A DNA stretch of 64,000 nucleotides from AP-15 sp035509615 (GCA_035509615.1 DATJLK010000083.1:1-64000); one strand, 5' to 3'. Numbered from the stretch's first letter, positions 1 through 9,637 are shown. Numbers and translations are program-made. The notes: generated by a model from the letters alone, not told the origin.

Positions 1-389
1 AGCAATCCGTAAATAAAAAGCGCGATCACCGTCGGCCGCCCGCCAAACCCGATCAGCGGCACCGCAATCGCCAGAACCGCGACTGGCGGAAAGGTCTGGC
101 CGATCGCGGCGATCGCGTCGACCATCGTGCGAAACTGGCCACCCGCCGGGCGGGTGACAAAGACCGCCAGCGCCATGCCGACAATCGCGGCGCCGAGGCT
201 CGCCGTCGCGACCAGCCCGAGATGCGACAAGAACAGTTCGAGGAAGCTGGCGCGGTCGTAAATGACCGCTGTCGTACCCGGAAACGCCCAGCGGAACACC
301 GGCCGCAGCCACTGCATTCTCAGCAGCAGTGCCGCAAACAGCAACCCGACCCACAATAGCGGGCTTGCCAGCCATGCTGCGCGGCGCAT
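1..389 (-). CDS. yehW: Osmoprotectant ABC transporter permease, YehW-like (partial, C-terminus off the window)
   Basis: Inner-membrane permease of a glycine-betaine/choline-type ABC importer. The visible N-terminal part begins MRRAAWLASPLLWVGLLFAA, a membrane segment, and continues into the binding-protein-dependent permease domain with hydrophobic helices around VATASLGAAIVGMALAVFV and a conserved IAAIGQTFPPVAVLAIAVPL stretch. The ATG lies 6 bases after the stop of the ATPase gene, so the two are surely co-transcribed. The order binding protein, long permease, ATPase, short permease is that of the enterobacterial yehZYXW operon, in which this is the short permease. The stop codon lies outside the window. 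Assignment to the family is firm; the substrate is inferred. Confidence 0.85.
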   Translation of the reverse strand, partial: MRRAAWLASPLLWVGLLFAALLLRMQWLRPVFRWAFPGTTAVIYDRASFLELFLSHLGLVATASLGAAIVGMALAVFVTRPAGGQFRTMVDAIAAIGQTFPPVAVLAIAVPLIGFGGRPTVIALFIYGL

Positions 390-395
390 CGGCGG

Positions 396-1319
396 TCAGC
401 GCACCAGATCGGCAAGAGTGATGACGCCGACCGGTTGCCCCGCCGGGTCGATGACCGGCAGCCGGTCGGTGCCGCGCGCGGTCATCGCCGAGAGCGCGTC
501 GCTGAGGCTCGCCTCGCCGGGCAACGGCTCGCCGTCGGCGGTTTCGTCGCGGCGCACCCGCTCGGCCACCCGGCGGACCGACAGCAGCTTCAGGCCGAGC
601 CCCTGATGACCGACAAAATCGCGCACGAAATCGCTGGCCGGATGCTCGAGCAGGTCGAGCGGCGCGGCATATTGCGCGATCCGTCCCTTATCCATGATCG
701 CAATCATCGTCGCCAACCGCAGCGCCTCGGCGATGTCGTGCGTGACGAACACGATCGTCTTTTTGGTGGCACGCTGGATGCGCAGGAGTTCGCCTTGCAG
801 AGCGTCGCGGGTGATCGGATCGACCGCGGCAAAAGGCTCGTCCATCAGCAGCAGTTCGGGATCGGCGGCAAGCGCCCGGGCCACGCCGACGCGCTGCTGC
901 TCGCCACCCGACAGTTGATGCGGGTATTTGCTCCGGTAACCGGAAGGATCGAGCCGGAACAGTTCGAGTAATTCGGTCACCCGCAGCGCAACACGCGGCT
1001 CCGGCCATTTCAGCAGGCGCGGCACGGTGGCGATGTTGTCGGCGACATTCCAGTGCGGAAACAGCCCGGTCGACTGGATCGCATAGCCGATCCGCCGGCG
1101 CAGCAATTCGGGCGGGATCGAGGCGACGTCTTTACCGTCAATCCGGATCGTGCCGGCATCGGTCGCGACCAGGCGGTTGATCATGCGCAATGTCGTCGAT
1201 TTGCCGCAACCCGAAGAGCCGAGCAGCACGCAGAACTCGCCCGATCGGATGGTCAGCGACAGATCATCGACGACGGCACGGCCGCCGTAGCTCTTGGTGA
1301 TGCGATCGAGTTCGATCAT
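396..1319 (-). CDS. yehX: Osmoprotectant ABC transporter ATP-binding protein, YehX/OpuCA-like
   Basis: ATPase subunit (307 aa) of the osmoprotectant importer. Visible motifs are Walker A (GSSGCGKSTT, about residue 34), the ABC signature LSGGEQQRVGVARAL and Walker B LLLMDEPFAAVD, followed by the switch histidine in FVTHD. After the nucleotide-binding domain there is a C-terminal extension ending in a CBS-like segment (TDRLPVIDPAGQPVGVITL). CBS domains in OpuA/OpuC-type ATPases sense ionic strength or nucleotides, so osmotic gating is plausible. The start chosen is the ATG that overlaps the upstream permease stop by four bases (ATGA), which indicates translational coupling; the longer open frame upstream is only a reading through the permease gene. 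Confidence 0.9.
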   Translation of the reverse strand: MIELDRITKSYGGRAVVDDLSLTIRSGEFCVLLGSSGCGKSTTLRMINRLVATDAGTIRIDGKDVASIPPELLRRRIGYAIQSTGLFPHWNVADNIATVPRLLKWPEPRVALRVTELLELFRLDPSGYRSKYPHQLSGGEQQRVGVARALAADPELLLMDEPFAAVDPITRDALQGELLRIQRATKKTIVFVTHDIAEALRLATMIAIMDKGRIAQYAAPLDLLEHPASDFVRDFVGHQGLGLKLLSVRRVAERVRRDETADGEPLPGEASLSDALSAMTARGTDRLPVIDPAGQPVGVITLADLVR

Positions 1320-2527
1320 CGCGGCGTCGCCCGGCGCGGCAGGGCAGAGATCAAGTGCAGCACAAAATCGGCAGCCAGCGCCAGCGCGATTGCCGGCAGC
1401 GCGCCGAGCAGGACGAGATCGAGCGCGTATTCGCCAAGCCCCTCGAAAACAAAGGTGCCGAGCCCGCCGGCGCCGATCAGCGCGGCGACAACAGCAAGCC
1501 CGATCGTCTGCACCGTCACAATCCGCAGCCCGGCGATCAATAGCGGCAACGCCAACGGCAGTTCGATCCGCCAGAAAATCTGTCGCGGCGTCAGGCCCAT
1601 GCCCTGCGCCGCATCGATCACCGCCGGGTCGACGCCGGAAATCCCGGCGGTGGTGTTGCGCACGATCGGCAACAGCGCATAGAGCACCAGTGCGATGATC
1701 GCCGGCGCCGGGCCGATCCCGCCCACCCCGAGGGCCGCAAGCGGCGGGACCGTGGCCGCCAATCTCGAGAGCGGCACGATCAACAAACCGAAGAGAGCGA
1801 TCGACGGCACTGTCTGCAGGAGGTTGAGGACCGCGAATAACGGCCCTTGCAGCCGCGGTCTTCGCACCGCAGCGACCCCGAGCGGAAAGCCGATCAGCCA
1901 TGCCGGCCCGACCGATCCGGCGACAAGAGCAATGTGGCGGGTGAGTGCCGTGGCGAAAACCAGCCGCTGCGTCTCATATTCCTGGACAATCGACAGCGCA
2001 TCAAAGATGCCGGCGACGGCGAAGAGAGCGACGCCGCCGCACAGAGCCGCGACCGTCGCCGCTGTCAGCAGCGGGCCGGCACGCAGACGTTGCAGCGCGT
2101 CGACAACCGCCAGCGCGGCGCAACCGGCGATAACCCAAAACGCCGGCCCGGCCGAGATGCGCGCCGCAGGAGCGGCAGCGGCAGCGAGTGTGTGGGCGGC
2201 GGCGCCGAGTGTAGCGAGCGAGAGCAGCAGCGATATCGCCGCGATGACTCCCGCAGCCGCCGCAGCTGCCGGTCGCGGAGGCAACAGCGACACAGCCAGC
2301 AGCAAGCCGCCGAGCACGACCATCGCGATGGTGAAAACGTTGCCGCTCGCCGTCCACAGCATGACAGGTGCACCCGAAACCAGCCGGTCGGGCGCCAGCG
2401 AGACAAAACCGCAGCTCAGCGCCGCCGTCGCCGCCGTCAACACTAACACGAGCAGCACCTGGTCATGCGCGCCGATGTGGATCGCACTGGCGGGTGGTCG
2501 TGTCGCTAATTCGACCGGTGCCGTCAC
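1316..2527 (-). CDS. yehY: Osmoprotectant ABC transporter permease, YehY-like
   Basis: Long permease subunit (403 aa). The N-terminal half holds several hydrophobic helices not found in the short permease (for example VLLVLVLTAATAALSCGFV and an Ala-rich run around residues 80-120). The C-terminal half, from about residue 200, is the ProW/OpuC-type permease domain with the EAA-like segment AAQGMGLTPRQIFWRIELPL. The two-part build and the length agree with E. coli YehY (about 385 aa). It starts with GTG, overlapping the binding-protein stop by four bases (GTGA), and its own stop overlaps the ATPase start, so the operon is translationally coupled throughout. Confidence 0.88.
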   Translation of the reverse strand: MTAPVELATRPPASAIHIGAHDQVLLVLVLTAATAALSCGFVSLAPDRLVSGAPVMLWTASGNVFTIAMVVLGGLLLAVSLLPPRPAAAAAAGVIAAISLLLSLATLGAAAHTLAAAAAPAARISAGPAFWVIAGCAALAVVDALQRLRAGPLLTAATVAALCGGVALFAVAGIFDALSIVQEYETQRLVFATALTRHIALVAGSVGPAWLIGFPLGVAAVRRPRLQGPLFAVLNLLQTVPSIALFGLLIVPLSRLAATVPPLAALGVGGIGPAPAIIALVLYALLPIVRNTTAGISGVDPAVIDAAQGMGLTPRQIFWRIELPLALPLLIAGLRIVTVQTIGLAVVAALIGAGGLGTFVFEGLGEYALDLVLLGALPAIALALAADFVLHLISALPRRATPR

Positions 2528-3438
2528 GGCAGAAAGTGCCGCGCCTTCAAATAGGCCCGGGCAACAACACCGGCGTCTTCGCCGTCGACCGCGATCTTTG
2601 CGTTGAGCTGCTGCAAATTCGTCAACGTCAGACTTTTGAACACGGGATCGAGGAGATCGGCGATCTGCGGGTATTGCGCGAGTACTGCTTCCCGCACGAC
2701 CGGCGCCGGAGCGTAGACGATTTCAGCGCCTTTGTCGTCCGCGAGTGCGACAAGGCCGAGTGCTGCGATCGCGCCATCGGTGCCATAGGCCATCGCTGCG
2801 TTGACTCCCGACATGGCTTCGGCCGCGGCGCGCAATGTCGCCGAGGTGTTGCCCCCGGACAGGGTCAGCAATTGCCGGTCGCTGAGGTGGAATCCGTAGG
2901 CTTTTTCAAATGCCGGCAAGGCTGACGGGCTTTCGACAAACTCGGCCGACGCGGCGAGATAGACATAGCCGCCGCCTTTCACATAGCGGGTGAAATCGGA
3001 CATCGTCTTCAGATGCGCGCGCTCTGCGAGATCCCTGCGGACGGCGATCACCCAGGTGTTATTGGCCGGCGCCGGGGCGAGCCAGACCAGATGGTTCTTG
3101 GCGCGGTCGAGTTTCGCCACCAGGGCATATCCATTGGCCGCGTTGTTCCACGCCGGGTCGGTTTCGAGGTGGAAGAACAGCGCGCCATTGCCGGTGTATT
3201 CGGGATAAATGTCGATCTGCCCGGCGAGAATGGCGGCGCGCACAATGTTGGTCGGGCCGAGCTGAAGCCGGTTTTGCACCGCGATCCCGTGATCGCCAAG
3301 TATCGCGAGGATCATGTTGCCAAGGAGCGCCCCCTCGGTATCGATCTTTGAGGCGACGATGACGGCTGAGTCGGCGATTGCGGTACCGGGGTAGAGCAGA
3401 GCGGCAACAGCGATCGCCACAAGCACGATTTGACGCAT
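2524..3438 (-). CDS. osmF: Osmoprotectant-binding periplasmic protein, OsmF/YehZ-like
   Basis: Periplasmic solute-binding protein (304 aa) of the OpuAC/OsmF family that delivers glycine betaine or related compatible solutes to the YehXYW importer. It opens with a Sec signal peptide (MRQIVLVAIAVAALLYPGTA, cleavage likely after AIA). The mature part shows the family pattern: VIVASKIDTEGALLGNMI, then GQIDIYPEYTGNG, the motif placing the quaternary-ammonium ligand. It is the first gene of the four-gene operon; the downstream permease start overlaps its stop. Whether the ligand is betaine, choline or another solute cannot be read from the sequence; YehZ of E. coli binds betaine only weakly. Confidence 0.88.
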   Translation of the reverse strand: MRQIVLVAIAVAALLYPGTAIADSAVIVASKIDTEGALLGNMILAILGDHGIAVQNRLQLGPTNIVRAAILAGQIDIYPEYTGNGALFFHLETDPAWNNAANGYALVAKLDRAKNHLVWLAPAPANNTWVIAVRRDLAERAHLKTMSDFTRYVKGGGYVYLAASAEFVESPSALPAFEKAYGFHLSDRQLLTLSGGNTSATLRAAAEAMSGVNAAMAYGTDGAIAALGLVALADDKGAEIVYAPAPVVREAVLAQYPQIADLLDPVFKSLTLTNLQQLNAKIAVDGEDAGVVARAYLKARHFLP

Positions 3439-3543
3439 CGATCCTTCAGTCCACGCTGCGGATCCCCCACGCTAGCTCACCGCTTTGGCATCGAAAATCA
3501 AGCCGCAGCGGTATGTTGCCGTATCAGTCCGTGACCGGACCGT

Positions 3544-3562
3544 CCACCTGCCAAGCGGGTGG
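3544..3562 (-). terminator. Hairpin just after the nucleoside-transporter gene
   Basis: An 8-bp stem (one T-G pair) with a 3-base loop lies immediately downstream of the transporter stop codon on the minus strand. No T-run follows, so it is either a weak terminator or an mRNA-stabilising structure before the osmoprotectant operon. Confidence 0.35.
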
Positions 3563-4894
3563 TCAGGCCAACAGGCCGACAACGGCGCCGCTCATGCAGG
3601 TGGCAAGCGTGCCGGAGAGGATCGAGCGCAGGCCCAACGCGACGATCTCGGCGCGGCGTTCCGGCACCATCGCACCCATACCGCCGATCAGGATGCCGAG
3701 GCTGCCGAAATTGGCAAAACCGCACAGCGCATAGGTCATGATCAGCCGCGAGTGTGGAGAGAGCGCACCCGCCGGCAGCCGGGCGAGGTCGACATAGGCG
3801 ATAAACTCGTTGAGCACCGTCTTGGTGCCCATCAAGGTTGCTGCAGTCGCGATCTCCGGCCCGGGAATGCCGATCAGCCACATGATCGGGCGAAAACCCC
3901 AGGCAAAGATGCGCTGCAACGTCACCGGCGCGCCGCCGAGATCGGGCAGCAGCCCGAGGGCCGCATTGATCAAGCTGACAAGGGCGATCGTCACGATCAG
4001 CATCGCGGTGATATTGAGCAGAAAGACGATGCCGTCGCGCGTGCCTTTGGCGATCGCGTCCATCGAACTGACCGGCGGATCGTCGATGACAAGTTCGACG
4101 GCGGCCCCAGGATCGGGATGGAACGGCACCATCAGCGCCGCAATCGCGAGTGCCGCCGGGGTGCTGATCACCGCCGCGATCAGGATGTTACCGAGTGCGT
4201 TGGGTATGACCGAACCGACGAGCGAGGCGTAAAGCACCATGACCGTCCCGGCGATCCCGGCCATGCCGCAGCTCATCAACGCGAATAGCTCGCCGCGTGC
4301 GAGCCGCGTCAGATAGGGGCGGATCAGCAGCGGCGCCTCGATATGACCGACAAAGATATGCACCGCAGCCCCGAGGCCGAGCGGTCCGCCGACCCCGACC
4401 GAGTGCCGCAGCACCCAGGCAAAGGCCTGCACGACGCGCTGCAGGACGCCCCAGTAGAACAGCAGCGTGGCAAGCGCACTGAGCACCAGCACCAGCGGCA
4501 GCGCCCGAAACGCAAAGATGAAGGTGGCGCCGGACCGCGTTTCGGCAAACGGCAACGGGCCGCCGCCCAGATAGCCAAACACAAAACCGGTGCCGGCCTC
4601 GGTGGCGTTCTGCAAGCCGTCGACGGCGCGGTTCAGCAGCAGGAAGGCGGTCCGCGCCGGCGAGAATCTGAGGAACAGCAATGCGAGTACGAATTGCAAC
4701 ATCACGCCCACTGCGACGACGCGCCACGGGACACGCCCGCGCGCCTCGCTGAGCCCCCAGGCAAGAAGCAGGATCATCCCGATGCCGAGAATTCCGCGCA
4801 ATCCTGCCACCGCAGCCGCCCCGTCCTCATGTCCCCGGTAGGCAGACGGCGGATGTGGAGGTCGCCGCGCCTGAAACCCCTGGGAATTGACCAT
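3563..4894 (-). CDS. Concentrative nucleoside transporter, NupC family
   Basis: Inner-membrane cation-coupled nucleoside importer of the CNT family. Many hydrophobic helices are present, with typical CNT landmarks: FVFGYLGGGPLPF after the N-terminal helices, the SGFAN-like core region around VGHIEAPLLIRPYL, and GFANFGSLGILIGGMG near the C-terminus. Family similarity begins around LRGILGIGMILLLAW (residue 32), so the first about 28 residues from the ATG at 4894 may not be translated; a GTG at 4810 is an alternative start. Usual CNT length (about 400-420 aa) favours the shorter form. It stands alone upstream of the osmoprotectant operon on the same strand. Confidence 0.85.
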   Translation of the reverse strand: MVNSQGFQARRPPHPPSAYRGHEDGAAAVAGLRGILGIGMILLLAWGLSEARGRVPWRVVAVGVMLQFVLALLFLRFSPARTAFLLLNRAVDGLQNATEAGTGFVFGYLGGGPLPFAETRSGATFIFAFRALPLVLVLSALATLLFYWGVLQRVVQAFAWVLRHSVGVGGPLGLGAAVHIFVGHIEAPLLIRPYLTRLARGELFALMSCGMAGIAGTVMVLYASLVGSVIPNALGNILIAAVISTPAALAIAALMVPFHPDPGAAVELVIDDPPVSSMDAIAKGTRDGIVFLLNITAMLIVTIALVSLINAALGLLPDLGGAPVTLQRIFAWGFRPIMWLIGIPGPEIATAATLMGTKTVLNEFIAYVDLARLPAGALSPHSRLIMTYALCGFANFGSLGILIGGMGAMVPERRAEIVALGLRSILSGTLATCMSGAVVGLLA

Positions 4895-5033
4895 CCATGC
4901 CGATGACCACCAGAATGCTCCGGGGCGGAAAGGGACAACGGCGGAGCGGAAAATTCCGTCACATTATGAGACCCGAAGGGAGGCCCACAACCCGGTTGCG
5001 ACACGGCGCTGCAGCTTGTAGCGTGCAACCGTC

Positions 5034-7043
5034 GTGGAGAACGAGGCGTTCACGGGTTGCGCCAGGCAGAGGACGAATGTGCCAACAAAGTCGACGCCCA
5101 AGGGAGACGATCCGATAAACCCCAGCGACAGCCAGCACGCAAATACGAGCAGCGATCGCTTTGAGTTGCTGGTACGTGCGGTAACCGATTACGCGATTTA
5201 TTTTCTCCGCCGCGACGGCACGATCGCCAGCTGGAATGCCGGTGCCGAGCGGCTTAAGGGCTACACCGAGCAAGAGGTGATCGGGCGGAATTTCTCGTTA
5301 TTCTTCACACTGGAAGACCGCGCCGCAAACAAGCCGGCCACAGCACTCAAAACCGCTGCTGCGACCGGCCGGTGGGAGGACGAAGGTTGGCGGGTCCGCA
5401 AGGACGGGACCCGATTTTGGGCGCTGGCGGTCCTCGACGCCGTGCATGACCGCAGCGGTGAACTGATCGGCTTTGCCAAGATAACCCGCGATATGACCGA
5501 GCGTCGCCTGGCGCAGCAGGCTTTGATCGACAGCGAGCGCCGATTTCGCCTGTTGGTCGAAAGTGTTGTCGACTACGCGCTGTTTACCCTCGATCTTAAG
5601 GGCAACATCCAGAGCTGGAACCCCGGGGCCGAACGGCTCAAAGGCTACACCGCCGACGAAGTCATCGGAAAGCATTTTTCAATCTTCTACACTGAGGAAG
5701 CGCGAGCCGCCGGCGAACCGGCAGCAGTGCTGGCCAAGACCATCACCGAGGGGAGGTTCGACAGCGAAGGCTGGCGCGTACGCAAAAACGGCAGCCGGTT
5801 CTGGGCGAATATCGTAATCGACCCGATCCGGGATGAGACCGGCCAGCTAATCGGCTTCACCAAGATTACCCGCGACATCAGCGAACGCCGCTCGCTCGAG
5901 CAAGCAAAAGAACAGCTCTTTCAGGCGCAAAAAATGGAGACCGTGGGGCAGCTCACGGGCGGTGTGGCGCACGATTTCAACAACCTGTTGACCGCGGTCA
6001 GCGGCAGCCACTCGCTGCTGCGGCCGATGATCAGCGACCCGCGCGCGCAGAGACTGCTGGACACGGCAGATCGAGCGGTGGCGCGGGCGGCGAGACTGAC
6101 CCAGCAGCTGCTCGCCTTCTCGCGGCAACATCGGCTGCAACCGGAGAGGTCGAACGTCAACGAACTGATTACCGCGTTCGAGGGTCTCTTGCGCCATGCG
6201 ACCGACGAGAACATCGGCTTGGTGCTCGATCTTGATCCGCATTTGTGGTTTTCGAGTATCGATCAAACCCAGTTTCAATCGGCGCTGCTGAACCTGATTG
6301 TCAATGCGCGGGATGCGATGGAGGGGGGCGGCGGTACGGTCACGATCGAGACCGGGAATGTTCAGCTCGATCAAAATCGCGCCAGGAAATTGGGCGAAAT
6401 CGACGCCGGTCCCTATGTGGTGATTGCGGTGCGCGATACCGGCGCGGGCATGCCTGCTGAAGCCAAGGCGAGAGCGATCGAACCCTTCTTCACGACCAAA
6501 AGCCCCGGCAAGGGAAGCGGCCTCGGTCTGAGCCAAGTCTACGGCTTTCTGCGCCAATCGGGCGGCCAGATCGAAATCGACAGCGCCGTCGGCGAGGGCA
6601 CGACCGTTCGCATGTTTCTACCGCGGCTCGTCGAAGCGATGACCGATGAAGACAACTCGGCAACCGCGCCGCGGCTCGGCTCCGTCCTGATCACCGAGGA
6701 CGACCCGGATGTCCTCGCGATCGCTGTGGAGACATTACGGTCGCTCGGCTACGAGATCTACTCCGCGGCGAATGCAGCCGAAGCGCTGACGATTTTGAAG
6801 CGTGGTACACCGGTCGACGTCCTCTTTTCCGACATCGTCATGCCCGGCGGCATGAACGGGGTGGAGCTGGCGCGCGAGGCCCGCCGTCTGCGCCCGGGCA
6901 TTCGCGTCCTGCTTTCGTCCGGATATTCCCGGCAGGGTCTTCAGCCCGAAGAGGGGACGAGCTTTATCCCCAAACCTTACCAGCTGCCGGAACTCGCCCG
7001 CCAACTCGAAGCGATCATTACCGCATCCAGTCGCGCGGCATAG
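5034..7043 (+). CDS. Hybrid sensor histidine kinase, PAS-PAS-HisKA-HATPase-REC
   Basis: Cytosolic two-component signalling protein of 669 aa, with no membrane segment. Two PAS domains (about residues 45-155 and 165-285) are near copies of each other: both carry W-N-x-G-A-E-R-L-K-G-Y and a following EVIG and WRVRK pattern. The kinase core follows with the phospho-acceptor H-box GGVAHDFNNLL (His about 312), an N-box region LLNLIVNARDAMEGGGG and a GLGLSQVYGF G-box. A C-terminal receiver domain has its phospho-aspartate at about residue 600 (FSDIVMPGGMNG). There is no output domain and no cognate regulator beside it, so the output partner is elsewhere. The start given is a GTG; the exact N-terminus is uncertain. 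Confidence 0.9.
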   Translation: MENEAFTGCARQRTNVPTKSTPKGDDPINPSDSQHANTSSDRFELLVRAVTDYAIYFLRRDGTIASWNAGAERLKGYTEQEVIGRNFSLFFTLEDRAANKPATALKTAAATGRWEDEGWRVRKDGTRFWALAVLDAVHDRSGELIGFAKITRDMTERRLAQQALIDSERRFRLLVESVVDYALFTLDLKGNIQSWNPGAERLKGYTADEVIGKHFSIFYTEEARAAGEPAAVLAKTITEGRFDSEGWRVRKNGSRFWANIVIDPIRDETGQLIGFTKITRDISERRSLEQAKEQLFQAQKMETVGQLTGGVAHDFNNLLTAVSGSHSLLRPMISDPRAQRLLDTADRAVARAARLTQQLLAFSRQHRLQPERSNVNELITAFEGLLRHATDENIGLVLDLDPHLWFSSIDQTQFQSALLNLIVNARDAMEGGGGTVTIETGNVQLDQNRARKLGEIDAGPYVVIAVRDTGAGMPAEAKARAIEPFFTTKSPGKGSGLGLSQVYGFLRQSGGQIEIDSAVGEGTTVRMFLPRLVEAMTDEDNSATAPRLGSVLITEDDPDVLAIAVETLRSLGYEIYSAANAAEALTILKRGTPVDVLFSDIVMPGGMNGVELAREARRLRPGIRVLLSSGYSRQGLQPEEGTSFIPKPYQLPELARQLEAIITASSRAA

Positions 7044-7146
7044 CGCATCCGAACTCGAAGAGTTCCGTCTCGCTGCGCCGGTGGGGCGGTCTGATCGGCG
7101 GGCCAGTCATTTATCGGAATATGGCCGGAATCGGGGCGGCGCATTC

Positions 7147-8310
7147 TCAGATCGCCGCCACCTCGAGAATCGTCAAGGCCAGAGCCTGGGCGCGCGGAAC
7201 GAGGGTGTCGATGCGGCACCATTCGTTATCGGTATGAGCATTGCCGCCGACCGGGCCGGTACCGCACAGGGTGGGCGTGCCGAGTGCGGCGGTAAAGCCG
7301 CTATCGGCCGAGCCGCCGGTGGCTTCGCCGCCGACCCCGGGCATGCCAAGACCGGCGGCGGAGCGGGCGTAGGCATCGAGAAGCGCGCGGCTCGCCTCGT
7401 CCTGCTCGAGCGGCAGGAAATTGCCTTCGCGCAGAATGCGGCTCTCGCTGCCCGGCAACTCACAGCAATTGCAGATCTCGCGGACCTCGCCGAGGATCTT
7501 TTCCATGATGTTCAGGGTTGGAAACCGCACATCGATCCCGGCGGTCGCGCGCGGTGCAACGGTGTTGACCGACTGACCGCCCTGGATCAGCCCGACATTG
7601 ACGGTCGTGCCGAGGTCGTAATCGGTCAGTTTGTGCAGGCGCTGGACCTTGCGCGCCATCGCTTCGATCGCACTGACCCCTTGCGCGTGCGCCGCCCCCG
7701 AATGGGCAGCGCGGCCGGTCACCTCCAATTCGATAAACGCTGCTCCCTTGCGCCGCGCGACAAGATTGCCGGAGGGGCGGCCCGGCTCGGCGTTGAACAC
7801 CGCCCGCGCATCTTTGGCCTCGGTCTCAATGATCGGACGCGAGGACGGCGAGGCGATCTCCTCATCGGCGGTATAGAGCCCGGTCACCGGGCAGGGCACG
7901 CCAAACCGCTTGAGGGCGTCGAGCACAAACGTGTTCATGACGAGCCCCGCCTTCATATCGCAGACCCCCGGCCCGGACGCCTGGTTGCCCTCTATCCGAA
8001 ACGGCCGCTGCGCCGCCGTCCCTTCAGGGAAGACAGTGTCGCAATGACCCAGCAGCACGATCGGCCGGTTGGCGCCGCCCGCACCGGGCAGGCGTGCCGC
8101 CATGCAGCCGCCAAACCGCTCGTGCGGGAACAGCTCGCAAGGAATCCCCGCCGCTTCGAGCCAAGCGCGCAGCCGGTCTTCGACCTGGTCAACCCCGGCC
8201 TTGTTGTAGCTGCCGCTGTCGATGCCGACGAGTTCGGCGAGGAGCGCCACCATCGCCTGATGCTGGCGGCCGAGATGCTCTATTACCGCGGTCTTTGCCT
8301 CGACGGTCAT
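7147..8310 (-). CDS. M20-family metallopeptidase, glutamate carboxypeptidase type
   Basis: Probable zinc-dependent exopeptidase or deacylase of 387 aa (CPG2/ArgE/DapE clan). Metal-binding landmarks are clear: the first ligand motif LLGHCDTVFP, the bridging-aspartate motif GPGVCDMKAGL, and the catalytic glutamate pair in TADEEIASPSS. The central dimerisation domain follows at about residues 175-285 (ELEVTGRAAHSGAAHAQG). No signal peptide is visible, suggesting a cytosolic enzyme. The ATG at 8310 was chosen because GGAGG sits 6 bases upstream; an ATG directly before it and an ATG seven codons further upstream are less well spaced. The substrate (N-acyl amino acid, folate-like or dipeptide) cannot be determined. 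Confidence 0.85.
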   Translation of the reverse strand: MTVEAKTAVIEHLGRQHQAMVALLAELVGIDSGSYNKAGVDQVEDRLRAWLEAAGIPCELFPHERFGGCMAARLPGAGGANRPIVLLGHCDTVFPEGTAAQRPFRIEGNQASGPGVCDMKAGLVMNTFVLDALKRFGVPCPVTGLYTADEEIASPSSRPIIETEAKDARAVFNAEPGRPSGNLVARRKGAAFIELEVTGRAAHSGAAHAQGVSAIEAMARKVQRLHKLTDYDLGTTVNVGLIQGGQSVNTVAPRATAGIDVRFPTLNIMEKILGEVREICNCCELPGSESRILREGNFLPLEQDEASRALLDAYARSAAGLGMPGVGGEATGGSADSGFTAALGTPTLCGTGPVGGNAHTDNEWCRIDTLVPRAQALALTILEVAAI

Positions 8311-8488
8311 CATGATCCTCCGCTCGGCGCACAATCGGGATTGCCGTTGTTCCTCACATCGTCAAGCACACTAATTCTTCAGCTCGGGACAAGCGAGGGG
8401 TGCGACGCGCCATTTGCGGCCGTCGGCCGTTTGATGCTGGGGACGCCGGCTAGCGGGCGCCAAAGTCGGGACATCGACAGGGGGTTAG

Positions 8489-9637
8489 ATGCCAGGATTT
8501 CTATCGATCATCCCAGCCTGGATTTTGGGCGCGATCCTGATGATCGTGACGGCGCTGGTAGTGCTGGCGGTTTACCGCTGGCTCACCCGCCGGCTGATCC
8601 GTCTGGCCGGACGGAAAAGCGCATTTCTGCAGCGGCTTTTGCAGCGCGGCCAGGGGCCGGCGAGCGTCTTTGTGGTTATCTTCGCGCTCGGGGCGGCATT
8701 GCCTGCAGCCCGCTTTTCGTTTCCGGTGGCGCTCGCCATCGGGCATGCGCTGCTGGTGGCATTTATCGTGACGGTCGGCTGGGCGGCGGCGATCGCGCTC
8801 GACATCGCCATCACGATCTATCTGCGGCGGTTTCGCACCGATGTCGAAGACAATCTGTTGGCGCGCAAGCATGTCACCCAGATGCGGATCTTGCAGCGGG
8901 TGGCGACGAGCTTGCTGGCGATCGTTACCATCGCCTCGGCGCTGATGACATTCGAATCGGTCCGGCAATATGGGATCAGCTTGTTCGCGTCGGCGGGCGC
9001 CGCCGGGATCATCCTCGGCCTCGCCGCGCGGCCGGTGCTGAGTAACTTGCTGGCGGGCATTCAGATTGCGATGACCCAGCCGATCCGCGTCGAGGATCAG
9101 GTGGTGGTCGAAGGTGAATCGGGATGGATCGAAACCATCACCAGCACCTATGTCGTAATCCGCATCTGGGATTTGCGGCGGATGGTCGTGCCGCTGACCT
9201 ACTTTATCGAAAAGCCGTTCCAGAACTGGACCTATGAAAGTGCTGCGCAGATCGGCTCGGTATTCCTGCACGTGGACTACACGGTGCCAGTCGATCGGCT
9301 GCGGCAACAGCTCGATGAGATCGTGCATGCGAACCCGCTGTGGGACGGCAAGGTCGCAAACTTGCAAGTGACCGACACGCCCAACGGCATGGTCGAATTG
9401 CGGGCCCTGATCAGCGCCCGCAACCCGAGCCAGACCTGGGATTTGCGGTGCGAGGTGCGCGAACGGCTGATCGCGTTTTTGCAGGCCGAATACCCGCTGG
9501 CGCTACCCCGGCGGCGCATCGAAACCGTCGCTGACGCGCCGGGTGATCAAGCCCCGGTTCGCCCCGCGCCCGATAGCCAAGCCGCCGGCTCGGTCAAAGC
9601 TCGCGAACCGCGGCTGGAGCCGGGCGCGCGGCATTGA
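8489..9637 (+). CDS. MscS-family mechanosensitive channel (short type)
   Basis: Small-conductance mechanosensitive channel of 382 aa in the inner membrane. There are four or so hydrophobic helices, then the pore-lining TM3 motif of Gly/Ala residues SAGAAGIILGLAARPVLSNL, followed by the beta domain (QPIRVEDQVVVEGESGWIE) and the typical MVVPLTYFIEKPFQNWT stretch of the cytoplasmic cage. The C-terminal about 40 residues are charged and Pro/Ala-rich, probably disordered. It would release solutes on hypo-osmotic shock, complementing the osmoprotectant importer at the window start. A G-rich stretch (AGGGGGTT) just before the ATG can serve as ribosome-binding site. Confidence 0.9.
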   Translation: MPGFLSIIPAWILGAILMIVTALVVLAVYRWLTRRLIRLAGRKSAFLQRLLQRGQGPASVFVVIFALGAALPAARFSFPVALAIGHALLVAFIVTVGWAAAIALDIAITIYLRRFRTDVEDNLLARKHVTQMRILQRVATSLLAIVTIASALMTFESVRQYGISLFASAGAAGIILGLAARPVLSNLLAGIQIAMTQPIRVEDQVVVEGESGWIETITSTYVVIRIWDLRRMVVPLTYFIEKPFQNWTYESAAQIGSVFLHVDYTVPVDRLRQQLDEIVHANPLWDGKVANLQVTDTPNGMVELRALISARNPSQTWDLRCEVRERLIAFLQAEYPLALPRRRIETVADAPGDQAPVRPAPDSQAAGSVKAREPRLEPGARH

